DNA of 64,000 nucleotides from Rhynchospora pubera (GCA_028095005.1 CM051459.1:255178229-255242228); one strand, 5' to 3'. Positions 45,636 through 58,682 are shown, counted from the first letter of the stretch. Numbers and translations: made by a program. Notes: generated by a model not told the origin, from the letters alone.

Positions 45636-47216
45636 TCATTCAAGCCTATTCATTTCTTCAGTGTCTTCTCCTGAAATGATCATATCATCAACATATATAA
45701 TCAAAATAGTTATTTTTCCCAACCTTAGCTTGTAGAACAATGTATGATCTGATTCTCCTTGATTGTATCCATAACTCTTCATTGCTTCACTAAATCTTCC
45801 AAACCATGCCCGAGGTGACTGTTTAAGCCCATATAACGCCTTGTTCAACTTAGAAGTCATCCTTTTTGATCCTAAATTCGAAAAACCAGGGGGTAGCTCC
45901 ATGTAAACCTCTTCCTCTAAATCACCATGTAGAAAAGCATTTTTTACATCAAACTGATGAAGAGGCCAATCTAGATTAGCTGCAACAGATAATAACACTC
46001 GAACAATATTTAGTTTTGCTACTGGAGAAAAGGTCTCTTGATAGTCAATACCATATGTTTGTGTATACCCTTTAGCAACTAATCTTGCCTTATACCTTTC
46101 TATCTTTCCATCTGGACCATGTTTAATTGTGAAGACCCATTTACATCCTACTGGTATTTTTCCCACTGGTAATTCTTCAATAGTCCAAGTATTATTTTTC
46201 CTAAGGGCTTCCATTTCAATTCTCATGGCTTCAATCCACTTTGGATCTTTAGAAGCCTCCTCAAAGTTCTTTGGAACTGGTATGTTAAGTACTTGGTCAC
46301 AAAAAACCTTTAAAGTATCTGATAGGTTGGTTGAGGTAACATAGTTTACAATTGGATATTTCACTCTTTCACTCACACCAATTTCTGGTATATGACTCTT
46401 TGGTGGAACCCCTCGGTTTTGTCTTGGTGGGAGAATATATCTTGAGTTAGAAGTACTTACCTCTAGAACATCCTCACGAGATTGTTGAGCCAATGGTGTA
46501 AGTCCAGCCTGTATCACTTCTTCAGCTTCTTCAGGACCTGCATTATTTGTCTCTTCATTGTGATTTACTTCAGATGAATCAAGATCAATGGAATTCAACT
46601 CGAAATCCTGCTCATTTGGATCGAAATTCAAACAACTCGGACCGAGTTGTGGGGAACTCAGACCGAGCAGATGCTTGGCACCCCTGGTTACTTCTGTTTG
46701 AAGCCAATCATTTTCACTTCTCTCCCCCTGAGGATCATACTTGGTGTCTTGATAGAATGATTCACTTTCCAAAAAAGTAACATCCATTGTTACAAACCAT
46801 TTTTTTGATTTTGGATCATAGCACCTATATCCTTTTTGATTTGTTCCAACCCCTAGAGAAACACATTTAACTGCACATGGTTCAAGTTTTGTTCTTTGAT
46901 TTCTTTGTACATGGACATAGGCTACACACCCAAAAATTTTTGGTGTAAGACTAAGGACTGAAGGTATAGAAACAAAAGTAGCAAGTGTATTAAGTGGTGT
47001 TTGAAACTTATGAATCATAGAAGGTAATCTATTAATCACATAAACAGCCATCATTACTGCACAATCCCAAAACACTTGTGGTACTCTGTTTTCAATGAGA
47101 AGTGCCCTTGCAGTCTCAAGTACATGTCTATTCTTCCTTTCGGATACACCATTTTGTTGAGGTGTTCCCACACATGATTTTTCATGGATTATTCTCCTTT
47201 TTGAAAAAAACTCCAT
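45636..47216 (-). pseudogene. Copia A pol, middle part: integrase core and RT
   Basis: Open for 526 codons, beginning inside the integrase core: the third catalytic residue lies in QQNGVSERKNRH. A non-conserved linker follows. RT motifs are WVFTIKHGPDGKIERYKARL, DYQETFSPVAKL, DVKNAFLHGDLEEEVYM, GLKQSPRAW and the catalytic YVDD. Upstream, between 47403 and 47217, integrase continues in another frame. RSDNGGEF with the second catalytic Asp is shifted relative to the preceding segment by one base near 47265, so the integrase is frame-shifted. The frame ends in a premature TGA at 45635. Confidence 0.92.
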
Positions 47217-47403
47217 TAATGTTTTGTTTACAAACTCACCACCATTATCACTCCTAAAAACTTTTTATTCCTTTTCCAAATTGAGTTTGTACCATATCAT
47301 GGAAGTTTATGAAAACTGTAGGCGCCTCATCTTTTCTTTTCAACATGTAAACCCAAGTCATACGGGTACAATCATCAATAAACAACACAAAATACCTATA
47401 CCC

Positions 47404-49166
47404 TGTTGGAGTTATGTCCTAGAAGTCAATAATTTAATGACTTAAATATTAGTTTATGTTTTGGATGATATTTTATCATCTGTTCCTAGGTTTATTATTG
47501 ACAGATCATTCAGGTTGAGGATCTGAATTGTAGATCTCTGTGGATCATTCTTTAGAATGACAATAATAAATCTAAACGGTCCATAATCTTGATAATTAAC
47601 AAGGAACATTAATTATCATATAAGATTAGTATGCAAGTTAAGTGATGATTAAGTTCTACAAATCATAGGTAAAGAGTTACCAACTTAATTGCATATGTAT
47701 ATGTTATGGAACATAGTACAGGACTTGACCCAACGAAATAAACATATGGATTGTGTTATGTGTCATTGTTTATTTCGTTATGATTTTGGTTCTAAGTTTG
47801 AGATGATTATCTTTTCCACATGATGATAGGTTCTATAAATCTCGTCTACCGCTGATTCCCGTTAAGGGCTGCTATACGGACTTGATTTACGTTCTCTTGA
47901 ATTGTGCGGGAAAAAGCTAATCATCAAGAAAACCGTATGTCCCTCATTAATTCACTTAGTGAGTGACGATATCTGTTTGGGCCCCTTGATGGAGTTGGAT
48001 CGTATGCGCGCAACTAAGCGATCAACTCTAGATCAAGAAACGTATAATCTGCAAGAATGACACATTCCTATCTTGGATTATACGATGATATCGTGAGACA
48101 TAAGAATCAAAATAGAGAAACATATTTATTCTCTTATGCAGGATTGAAATATTGTAGCAGTACACTATTTATGCGAATTGGGAATCATAACGTGTTGCTA
48201 GATACCACTTATGATTATTGGAATTAAATAACGATTTAATTCCATGGCCAACATAGAATAAATCCTCAAAGGGTCACACAAATAGGACATTAATCACACA
48301 GTGCATTATTTATTTATTCACAGCAGTAGGTTCTGTGGAAATATGATAAGATTGATTAATTAATTATATACCGTTGCGAACCGTTATAATTAATTAAGTC
48401 AATGGATCATATAGAAATAAATTAATGCATTAACTAATCCTAAAATAATTATTAATGAGTTAATAATTAATTTAGTTCAACACTTATCAATATAAATGGT
48501 TATATTGATTAATTGGGCCGTTATTTAAATAGCAAATATATAGCCCAATTAAAGAGCAAAGTTGAGGGACCTTAATTATATGAATTAATGGTCCAAATGA
48601 AGGGGTTAAATGGCCCATAAAGGCCCATTTCGTGGCTGCCCATTATGGTGGTAGGTGGGATGGCATAGTTGTAATTATGCAAGAGGTCAATTAGGTTTTG
48701 TGCTCTATATAAGGACCACTTATGAGAGCCTCCACCTAGACTTTTCTCTCTCCTCTCTTCCTCCCATTCTAGGCCGCCACCTTCTTCCTCTCTCCCTCTT
48801 ATTTGCTCATGTGTTGAGCTATTTTCTCTCCACTAAATCAAGGTTGTTGATTGATGCAAGAGAGAAAACCATAGGGATTAGGCTTGTTCTTTGGGTATGC
48901 TAGCACGTACCTTGTAGAACGTGATTAATCCTCCTTGGTGGACTCGAGGGCGGTTACGAGACGTGGTGGAGACGGTGGAGAAGGCACGCCATCGATTCCC
49001 ATGCCTTGGTCGAGCCCCGCGAATACGATTTCGCGGGAGGTATCGATTTCTCCTCTTTCTTTTTGTGTCTATTGCTTAAAGTACTAGATCCCTTTGTTGC
49101 TTGTGTTTTAATTGGATTAATTAAGGGTAATTAGTCACAAAATTAAAATTGGGCAATTTCCTAACA
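47404..49166 (+). repeat. Copia B 5' LTR
   Basis: 1763 bases, TG...CA ends. It contains an unusually clear TATA box at 48705 and a pyrimidine-rich stretch after it. An 82-codon open frame (48655-48903) occurs in both LTRs and is probably incidental. Confidence 0.95.
48705..48713 (+). promoter_or_regulatory. TATA box of the Copia B LTR
   Basis: CTATATAAGG lies about 450 bases before the LTR end and is followed by a CT-rich leader, the expected place for the U3/R boundary. The same site exists in the 3' LTR near 56605. Confidence 0.65.
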
Positions 49167-49167
49167 G

Positions 49168-49179
49168 TGGTATCAGAGC
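49168..49179 (+). other. Copia B primer binding site (initiator tRNA-Met)
   Basis: TGGTATCAGAGC lies one base after the LTR. It is complementary to the 3' end of plant initiator tRNA-Met, the usual copia primer. Confidence 0.95.
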
Positions 49180-52100
49180 ACATGGTCGTACTTAAGCTAT
49201 TTTGACACTTAATTAAGAGAAATTGGCTAATTAACGGATTAGTAGAGATGATGCGTTTGTTTGCTGTCTGGAAATGGTATTTTCTGTGTTGTTTCGCGTT
49301 TTTCGTTTTGATAAGTTCTCTGGAAGTTTTTTCTATCTACATGAAAGTTGTAGATCTGTTGATTGTGATTCTTTTGGCGTTAGATTAACATTTTTCTGAA
49401 TTAGTATGGATTTATTGTGAATAAAATGGCGACAGTGCGCAGAACCAGTTTCTGCTCGTACTGTCCTGTTTGAATGGCTTGAAAGATTTGTATTTTGAAT
49501 ATAAGTACCAGTGTTCTATGGCTAGATTTAAAGAGGACTTGAAGCTCTTTCTGAGCATGTGTAAATTGTTGCATGACTCAGATTAATTTGTGGGTTTTCA
49601 AGTATGAAAAGGAAGATCTCGTCAGATCCAGTTTGTTGAGCAAATCGATTGTTCTAATAAACTGTACCAACTGAGAACTCCTTTAAAAATTCTGTTTAAA
49701 TGGAGTTGTTCTATTTTGAGTTAGGATTCCAGAAAAATTAATTTTATAATTTTTCGTGGAAGTTTGGACCTTCAACTAGGTTAAATCATTTCGATCGACA
49801 GTCTGTTCCAGTACAGAATTTGTTGATTGTTTAGTATGTAACTCGAACTTTTTGAACTGAACTTGGTGGTTTTCTTTTCATGGATAGCTAGCCTATAGTC
49901 TAAACTAGTTTTTCTGTGTATATTGTATATATAAAAACTGGATAGAAGGTGGTCTTACAGACCAAATGGTTGAGAGGATAAGCTGAAAATCTCATAACGG
50001 TGTTTCGTGCACTTGTAAGAGATTTGTCATTTTTGATTCTCCCAGATGGTTTAAGATCTCTTCTTGAAATTTTTACTGGTATTCACAACTATGATAAGGA
50101 GCTTAAGTAATTTATTTGAGAATTTTTGGAGACCTAAAACCTTTGTTTTTATTGGATTCCATTAGTTACGTTTTTTAATAAATTACTGTTTTTCTAAGTA
50201 TTCAAATTAGTTGAAAACAATTAGAAAACTCCTTGTTTGATCTCCTTTCAGTTATGGGATGTTGAAAGAACTTTCTAAAGGAATTTAAACAAGTTTTGTT
50301 GTTTAAAATTGAGAATTTGTACACGGAATTTACTTATGGCAAACAAATCGCAAAGATGCTTGAAAATCGTTAATTGGAAACAAAGTGCTTGTATGTGCTA
50401 ACTTTGTTTTGTAGGTGGATAGTGGGTTTAGTATGGCTCAAGACTCAATGCCTTGTGGTTGTATTTGAATGCATGTGTGAATGTTTGTAATGCGGCCTTT
50501 GGTGCCATTAATTAATTAATTTGTTGATTAATTTTGATGTAACTTGTGAGGCTTGCATGCCCCTAAGGCTAGGATGGGAATAGGATATTTTCACATGTAT
50601 TTTTGTACCTTTATTTTATATAGGATTTAGATCCTTATAGAATTTAGTGGGAGGGACAAGGATTAGATTAGTTTTGCTCCATGGACGATGTGGCGAAACT
50701 AATGCAAGCGGGAGCCATACAAACCCACAACTATGAGATGCTTATATGTGATTGCTTGTGATTGCTATGAATTGTCATAGGCTAGGTATGGGTGTATGCT
50801 TACACGACCACCAAACAAGTGTCATATGATCGATAGTCCCAACTAAAACTCGATTAAGTGAAATCGCCCTCCTTCTCTCTATCCCCTTCACGCCGATTGT
50901 CACTCATGGCGCGGTCCGCCCAAGCGGACGTCATGGTTGCCAATTCGGTAGTCGGGGTGCAAATAGCTAAGATTTGCAAGGAGCAAATAGTGAGAGGTTA
51001 CTTTTCGATGGACCCAACTAGATTTGGACATCGGGGCGAAGTTTGTAAATATACTTAGATATTCACAAACCAAGAATCATATAGAACGATATGATTGGTT
51101 GGAGAACCTACCTTGTCTAATTAAGTAGGGTGACGTGCCATAGCAGGCTCTACTTGATGAAAACTGGGATCTTGGAAAACCAACTACATTTGGGACATTA
51201 AATAAATGTAGTGGGAGTTTTATTTGTTATAAATAAAACAATTGCATAAACTAAATGACCTTAAATTGATTTTGTTATAGATGTTAAAGTTGTTGATTTT
51301 GTTGCGATCAATCTTTGAAAAATTAACAAACTCGTTTCTAAAAATATTTACTTAAAGAAGTAATACCGCTTCCTAAGACACGATCTTAGTGAAAAGAAAT
51401 TTGAGTATGTCAATTCCCAAAAATTTTCCTCAAACTACCCGAACGTAGCAACGCGATGATTGATTGACTTTTGGCGAAAAGTTATTCAATAAAGCGTATG
51501 GCTAATATCCTCATTTGAAATTTCTAGACCTTTGAATTAGAGAATTCATATGGACTAGATTTAACTCGTACGCTCTTATCCACTTACTCAAGAAAGTGTT
51601 CTTGGAGAAAATAGATATTAACTCCATCATTTATGATCGAGTATAAAGAGTATGAGTTAACAAAGAGATTCTTCTTTTATAAAAGGATACATGAACGTTT
51701 CATTGGCTTACAAATCGAAAGATTTAAGTAGCTAATTGATAACTAGAGATATTGATCTCCGATATCAAGGATTATTGATATTGTCATACGATCTCTTTGG
51801 AATTATAAAGGATATAATGTTACCTTCTTCGCACACTTGTTGATGAAAAAAGGTAATTGGTTTAGTATTCAAGAAATACTTCGCCAAGGTATGAGTTGAA
51901 ATTTCGAGACTCTTGATTGTGATTATGTATCACATGAGATGTTTCATTTGCCGTTTATTGGAGGCATTTTGAAAGGTTGTCCGAAATACCATGATTGTAA
52001 TATTTTAATCCTAAAGTGTATTTGTCGTTCAAATTATCTCACTATCTCTAATTTACACTAGTAACTTGATACTAGTTCATATGCTCGCATTTGACGAAAT

Positions 52101-55100
52101 GTGTTAGCAATGAAGAATAAGAGAATGTTCGAGAGATGTAAAGTAAACTCCGTATAGGCAATGACTTGTTCGTCTAAGTCATTACCATTGAATACGTAGA
52201 GTTATCTTTATTAAGAGTTTGTTTATGAATTGAAGGTTGCATACCTTAATCCTAACTTCTCAAAACATCTCCACTTCATATTCGATGAAATGGATGATTA
52301 TGTTTAATAAAAGACAAGTTCTTTTATTCTGGATTTGTTTATATGATTTCATGCATCTTGATTGAATTTGCTTGAAATAGATAAGCAAGTTTTGAATGAC
52401 AAATAGGATGCGTAAGACTTGACATAAAGTATTTAACCGCTTAGTCACATACATAAACGAGAATCGCATTACGAGAGTCTCCGTAACGTAGAGCTCGTAA
52501 ATTCAATTCGATTTCAAATCGATTGATATGCGAATCATGTTTGTTAAAATGACAAAAGCGCCTTTAACCTATGAAGGTTTAAGGACAAGTGAACTAATTA
52601 GGACTTATACATATCGATGTATAAAGATCTATAAGTACTTGTGTAATGAAAGGTTGTTGATACTTTACTACTTAACCAACGATCATTGTAGATATTAACA
52701 TATCTATTTGATAAGGTATAAGTATGAATCTTTTGACTAGTTCAAAGGAGTTCAAGAGTGGAGTTTAAAAGACCGTTCAAGAAAAATGAAAGTCTTACAA
52801 TTAATCGTGGCAAATAAATAGTTAAGTCACATGATTTGAAATATTATCTAAAGAGTATGAAAGTGGTTTCACAACTCGCTCCATGAGGAATAATATGTCC
52901 AAGAGTGGAGGTATCGAACAATATTTTGTATAGTTCGGTCGATAATAAATCAAATTGACTTATTCGACTCGTATTAGGGAATTATGTTTGAGGACAATAT
53001 TGTTCACACTGAATAATGTTCCATCGAAGTCTATTGAAGAAGATATCTTAGGAGATTTTGATCTCTAAGTATAATACTTCTCGAGATTTGGTGTTGAGAA
53101 GCTTATTTCAAGTATTGTGGACTTGTAAGCTTAAACCAAATAAGACACTATATATTTGTAGGATGCTTTATATTAAAAGGCACTACTTCCACGAATATGA
53201 TAAGAACAAAGTAGTTGTTGCTAATCATAATGTAGTCTTGATGAATTGAAATTCTCAAGAAGAAGTAGTGGGAGTAAAGTGAGCATTAAAATAGTTTATG
53301 CGTCACTACAAGAAGTACTCTTATGGGAAACTTGTCACTCCATACATGGTACTTAGTGGGAGTTGAGCGAAACTTCATTCACAAGTTGTTTTGAAAGAAG
53401 TTTAATAGTATGCTCCTTCTAATGAGGACTCAACCATCTCACGAGTTGATGATGTTTGAGAAACTCATGAAATATATGAGGAGTCAAGAACTCATTCAAC
53501 AAATCGTTGTGGAAGAAGTTCATGAACCTCAAGTACCAATCCTACAAAAGATCAACGAGAGTTGATTTCCTAAGCCGTTTTGGTGCATAGGTTGTCACAA
53601 CATTCTCGTACTTAGCATATGAGAATCCGTTGATAAACAAAGAAACGATGGAGTGATCTGATTCCACATATATGTTTTGAATTCATATGATCTTTAAAGA
53701 GCAATCCATTTATAACAACAAGGTATAGACCTTGGTTGATGTTCATGAAGGAGCAATCCATCAAGAACATTTAGATCTTTAAAAGGAAAGATCGACATGG
53801 ATAACAAATCGACTATGTACAAAGCGCGGCTTCTCGCTTGTAGCTATGTCTAAGTCGATGGCTAGTTGACTACGTACAAAGCACAATCTCTTTCTTGTGG
53901 CTATGTATAAGTCAATAAAGATCATTCTAGCAATAGTTGTATTTCATATATGTTGATATATGGAAAAACACATAAAACCGCCTTCTTCGTATGAATGAAG
54001 GAAGATGTTGTGCATTTGACACAAATCGAGGTCTTATTTAATGTATTGCTAAAAACATACGCATGCTTCAAGGATCCATTAATGGATTAAAGCAAGTGTT
54101 GTGGAGATTGGAATAAAAGTTTTGACAAGGAAGTCAAGGAGTTGAACTTCGTCAAAAAGTATCTTGTATAAACAAGATATTCAGTGGGAGCATAATTGTA
54201 TTATTTGTATTGTTCAAGATAACAATTCATTAATTGGGAATAACATTAAGAAAAATGAATATTGTCAAGATCTCTTTGGAGAATGCTTTCTCAAATGAGA
54301 ACTTGGGCGAAATCACCTAATCCTAGGAAACAAAATCTATAAAGATAGATTATGATGGATGTTAGGTTTGAGCAAATATGCATATATTGACGAAGTGTTC
54401 TAGAAACACGAAAGTTACACTCCAAGAAAGGATGTCTAACTGTACGTCACATGGTATGACTTGAGTGTTTAACTCGGTCTATTGCAACTCAATTCAAGAA
54501 AGTGCATGAAATAGTTCAAGCATTCTTTCATTATGAGTTTCATTTCGTACGCCATAATTATGCATATGCCCCAATGTGTAGTATCCAAAGAATATGACAA
54601 AGGGTTGTCAAATGGATACAAGAGAGACACATTTGGACGATAATCAAGAATATCCTCGAGTACCTTATGAGAAAGAGTGATATAATGTTTCATCTCTTAA
54701 GTTGAAAGAAATCTCGTGTAAGTTGTTACACTGATAAAATTTTTTCAAAGGATTGATATAATCACGATTGAGCTACATATTTTGCTTAAGAGGTGGTGTT
54801 GTAAGTTTAGAAAGTGTTCTAAATGGAAAATTACAACCGTTTCCGTCACCAAAGTAAAATACATAGCAACTTGTGAAGCAATAAAAGAAGTTTATTTTGG
54901 ATCGAGTTCTTAGTCGAGTTATTATGGTTCTATGCATCTCGAACCATAACTTACTCCTAAAGAACCCAATGTTACATTGGAGATTCAAATATGATCTATA
55001 ACGATATCACTTGATATTATATGATGATGATCAAGAACATATATATAGTAGTATATATATATAGGGTCGAATAAATTTGGATAGGTTCGCGAACACAGCG

Positions 55101-55292
55101 AACACTCCAGCATGACCTCTACCTTGAGCAGTATACAAGATGCAGTTATGCATCCATACGTGATGGACGTATGAGTAACTAGCTTTAAGCGTATTATTTT
55201 CTTTTGAGGTCCGAGACATGTATATATGTAGATATATGACATTGTTCTCAATTCTTCGTTGGCTAGAAGTCACTACTGATTGACTCTAGGCC
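49180..55292 (+). pseudogene. Copia B interior: decayed copia polyprotein traces
   Basis: No open frame exceeds about 75 codons, but traces appear in the proper order. 50858-51058 is a short frame of unknown origin. 53058-53249 resembles the end of the integrase region (LKPNKT then HYFHEYDKNKVVVANHNVV). Near 53820 there is an RT-like YKARLLA trace, duplicated near 53875. 54090-54240 resembles the RT stretch that follows GLKQ. 54270-54450 resembles MKDLGEA..ILGIKI and SKKG. 54530-54690 resembles the segment before RNase H, and 54850-54890 an RNase H EAEYIA trace. Stops and frame changes are frequent. An AT-rich segment from about 55060 may be a further small insertion. The element depends on another source for its enzymes. 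Confidence 0.7.
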
Positions 55293-55303
55293 AAGTGGGA
55301 GAT
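55293..55303 (+). other. Copia B polypurine tract
   Basis: AAGTGGGAGAT directly abuts the 3' LTR, the usual plus-strand priming site of copia elements. Confidence 0.9.
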
Positions 55304-57066
55304 TGTTGGAGTTATGTCCTAGAAGTCAATAATTTAATGACTTAAATATTAGTTTATGTTTTGGATGATATTTTATCATCTGTTCCTAGGTTTATTATTG
55401 ACAGATCATTCAGGTTGAGGATCTGAATTGTAGATCTCTGTGGATCATTCTTTAGAATGACAATAATAAATCTAAACGGTCCATAATCTTGATAATTAAC
55501 AAGGAACATTAGTTATCATATAAGATTAGTATGCAAGTTAAGTGATGATTAAGTTTTACAAATCATAGGTAAAGAGTTACCAACTTAATTGCATATGTAT
55601 ATGTTATGGAACATAGTACAGGACTTGACCCAACGAAATAAACATATGGATTGTGTTATGTGTCATTGTTTATTTCGTTATGATTTTGGTTCTAAGTTTG
55701 AGATGATTATCTTTTCCACATGAGGATAGGTTCTATAAATCTCGTCTACCGCTGATTCCCGTTAAGGGCTGCTATACGGACTTGATTTACGTTCTCTTGA
55801 ATTGTGCGGGGAAAAGCTAATCATCAAGAAAACCGTATGTCCCTCATTAATTCACTTAGTGAGTGACGATATCTGTTTGGGCCCCTTGATGGAGTTGGAT
55901 CGTATGCGCGCAACTAAGCGATCAACTCTAGATCAAGAAACGTATAATCTGCAAGAATGACACATTCCTATCTTGGATTATACGATGATATCGTGAGACA
56001 TAAGAATCAAAATAGAGAAACATATTTATTCTCTTATGCAGGATTGAAATATTGTAGCAGTACACTATTTATGCGAATTGGGAATCATAACGTGTTGCTA
56101 GATACCACTTATGATTATTGGAATTAAATAACGATTTAATTCCATGGCCAACATAGCATAAATCCTCAAAGGGTCACACAAATAGGACATTAATCACACA
56201 GTGCATTATTTATTTATTCACAGCAGTAGGTTCTGTGGAAATATGATAAGATTGATTAATTAATTATATACCGTTGCGAACCGTTATAATTAATTAAGTC
56301 AATGGATCATATAGAAATAAATTAATGCATTAACTAATCCTAAAATAATTATTAATGAGTTAATAATTAATTTAGTTCAACACTTATCAATATAAATGGT
56401 TATATTGATTAATTGGGCCGTTATTTAAATAGCAAATATATAGCCCAATTAAAGAGCAAAGTTGAGGGACCTTAATTATATGAATTAATGGTCCAAATGA
56501 AGGGGTTAAATGGCCCATAAAGGCCCATTTCGTGGCTGCCCATTATGGTGGTAGGTGGGATGGCATAGTTGTAATTATGCAAGAGGTCAATTAGATTTTG
56601 TGCTCTATATAAGGACCACTTATGAGAGCCTCCACCTAGACTTTTCTCTCTCCTCTCTTCCTCCCATTCTAGGCCGCCACCTTCTTCCTCTCTCCCTCTT
56701 ATTTGCTCATGTGTTGAGCTATTTTCTCTCCACTAAATCAAGGTTGTTGATTGATGCAAGAGAGAAAACCATATGGATTAGGCTTGTTCTTTGGGTATGC
56801 TAGCACGTACCTTGTAGAACGTGATTAATCCTCCTTGGTGGACTCGAGGGCGGTTACGAGACGTGGTGGAGACGGTGGAGAAGGCACGCCATCGATTCCC
56901 ATGCCTTGGTCGAGCCCCGCGAATACGATTTCGCGGGAGGTATCGATTTCTCCTCTTTCTTTTTGTGTCTATTGCTTAAAGTACTAGATCCCTTTGTTGC
57001 TTGTGTTTTAATTGGATTAATTAAGGGTAATTAGTCACAAAATTAAAATTGGGCAATTTCCTAACA
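55304..57066 (+). repeat. Copia B 3' LTR
   Basis: 1763 bases, matching the 5' LTR at a constant offset of 7900. Differences seen lie near 55512, 55556, 55724, 55811, 56157, 56595 and 56774. Confidence 0.95.
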
Positions 57067-57071
57067 TACCC

Positions 57072-57350
57072 ATAGATAGATTCCACTGGAGATGGTCCCC
57101 AGACATTTGAATGAATAATATCAAAAGGATTTTCACTTTTATTGAGACTAATATTATAGGATACACGATGAGTTTTAGCTTTAACACAAGTTTCACATTG
57201 AAGTTTTGACACATCAACACCACATAACAAATTAGGTAAAATTTTCTTCATGTACCCAAAAGACGGATGACCCAGTCGCCTATGCCATTTCCATATTGTC
57301 TCTTCAATTTTTGATTCCTTGCTAGTAAAATTAACTTTTCCATAATCCAA
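57072..57350 (-). pseudogene. Copia A pre-integrase and start of integrase
   Basis: The minus strand reads WKWHRRLGHPS then LQCETCVKAKTH, the His/Cys zinc-binding N-terminus of copia integrase, followed by FDIIHSNVWGPSPVES. In active relatives the last motif is HSDVWGP; the first catalytic Asp is Asn here. The frame is cut by Copia B at 57071. Upstream (57378-57351) the same frame continues with stops into the gag end. I see no aspartic protease motif (D-S/T-G with its usual context) between gag and integrase, so the protease appears deleted. Confidence 0.88.
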
Positions 57351-57378
57351 GTCTTCTAAGTGATACAGGCGACCTTTC

Positions 57379-58629
57379 TTAGTACCACGACCAATAATCT
57401 CCTTCGTGAGGATGTCCTTGACTTGCTGATTTACCTTCCCAATCTAATTTTTGTTCTCCTCCAGGAGAGGTCTGACCCCGACAAAATTGTGCCCTGCCAG
57501 TTCCATGATCTGCTGCCTCAATTCTAGCTGGTTGCTCATCATTTCGGACCGAATTAGAGTCATTTTGGATCGAAACTCCATCAACTTGGACCGAGTTTTG
57601 TCCAATTCGGACCGAGTTGTCATCTGCTTGCACTAAATCAGCCTGAGCTTGGGACCTGTTAACTGCCACATAGGTTTGTGGCCTTCCTGATGACTTCCCC
57701 TTCCTTCCTTTGAACCAATCAGGGTAGCCAAATATCTCAAAATATTTTTCCCTTACATGTCCCGTTTTTCCACAATGAGTGCATTTCAACTTTGATTTAT
57801 CCTGATTATGAAAATTAGATGAACCTTTAGTATACATGACCATAGAATTTTGAGTCATACCTTCCTCACATTTGATCATGACATTTTGTCGGTTGACTTC
57901 TCGTCTCACAATCCCATAGGCTTGTTTAACAGTCGAAAAAAGAGTGATTTGTAGTACATGTGACCTAAGGTTGTCGAGACGATCATCTAGTCCATCCAGG
58001 AAGGTGTAGACTCTGGATTTTTCAAGGTATTCTCGGAACTTCTCAATGTCTTCTGAACTGGTCATGGGATTGGGACGCCTGAAATCAATCTTCTTCCATA
58101 GCCCTTGCAGTGTACCATAATAATCCTCTAATTTGCCTGTATGCTTTACTCGACATACTCTTCTATTGAGATCAAACACTTGTGCTTCATCATTGCCATC
58201 ATAGTAGGTGATTGCAAGAGCTTTCCACTTCTCACCGGCCGTCTCATAGCGGTAGTAGGTAGGCATGAGAGATGGATCTAGAGAATTGATTAGCCAGCTT
58301 TTCACAACCGAGTCTTCGGCACTCCACTTAGAGAATCCTACATCATTAGGCTTTGGTGGTGGTGGGTTACTGGTTAGATATTGCATCTTGTCTTTTCCTT
58401 TGACATGCATACTGACGACTTCAGACCAGATTGAGTAGTTGGTTCCATCAAATTTAATTGATATAGGTGAGGCAGAAATTTCAGGATTTGACATATTTTG
58501 AGGAGTAGTTTGAGATGTTTGTGTTTGAAAGGTTATGAGTTGGTTCATCTGAGCTTGTTGAGCAATAACAAGTTCAGTCAGTTTTTCGAGGATGGTTTTG
58601 GTCTCGGTTGGTGTATTGCTATCTCCCAT
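57379..58629 (-). CDS. Copia A gag, zinc knuckle altered
   Basis: 416 codons from a true ATG at 58629, 41 bases after the primer binding site. Residues 55-245 form the copia gag fold (IKFDGTNYSIWSEVVSMHV, KWSAEDSVVKSWLINSL, LEDYYGTLQGLWKKID, FLDGLDDRLDNLRSHVL). The zinc knuckle at 283-296 is C-x2-C-x4-H-x4-Y, with Tyr in place of the last Cys, which should weaken RNA binding. Residues about 340-375 form an irregular repeat around NSVR that corresponds to the CTCGGACCGAG-type DNA motif. The frame ends at a TAA in a region where protease should begin. It is the structural protein of the element, acting in cytoplasmic particles. Confidence 0.92.
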   Translation of the reverse strand: MGDSNTPTETKTILEKLTELVIAQQAQMNQLITFQTQTSQTTPQNMSNPEISASPISIKFDGTNYSIWSEVVSMHVKGKDKMQYLTSNPPPPKPNDVGFSKWSAEDSVVKSWLINSLDPSLMPTYYRYETAGEKWKALAITYYDGNDEAQVFDLNRRVCRVKHTGKLEDYYGTLQGLWKKIDFRRPNPMTSSEDIEKFREYLEKSRVYTFLDGLDDRLDNLRSHVLQITLFSTVKQAYGIVRREVNRQNVMIKCEEGMTQNSMVMYTKGSSNFHNQDKSKLKCTHCGKTGHVREKYFEIFGYPDWFKGRKGKSSGRPQTYVAVNRSQAQADLVQADDNSVRIGQNSVQVDGVSIQNDSNSVRNDEQPARIEAADHGTGRAQFCRGQTSPGGEQKLDWEGKSASQGHPHEGDYWSWY

Positions 58630-58670
58630 GGTTTAGAGTATCGCTTGGTTTCTAGCTTAGAATTCACCAC

Positions 58671-58682
58671 GCTCTGATACCA
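58671..58682 (-). other. Copia A primer binding site (initiator tRNA-Met)
   Basis: TGGTATCAGAGC on the minus strand starts right after the 5' LTR end (58683). Confidence 0.95.

Larger units (their letters stand above)
47404..57066 (+). mobile_element. Copia B: young non-autonomous copia-type LTR element
   Basis: Identical-length LTRs (47404-49166 and 55304-57066, 1763 bases each) begin TGTTGGAGTTATG and end CAATTTCCTAACA. The element is flanked by TACCC at 47399-47403 and 57067-57071. By eye the LTRs differ at only 7 positions with no indel. The primer binding site and polypurine tract are intact. The 6.1-kb interior has only decayed copia pol traces. It sits inside the integrase region of Copia A in the opposite orientation. 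Confidence 0.95.

Noticed and set aside
48655..48903. 82-codon open frame in the Copia B LTR, repeated at 56555-56803
   Set aside because: It exists twice only because the LTR does; it starts upstream of the TATA box and has no known motif.
57021..57071. C-terminal tail of the integrase-like open frame beyond 57071
   Set aside because: Those codons belong to the Copia B LTR, not to integrase; the true Copia A sequence stops at 57072.
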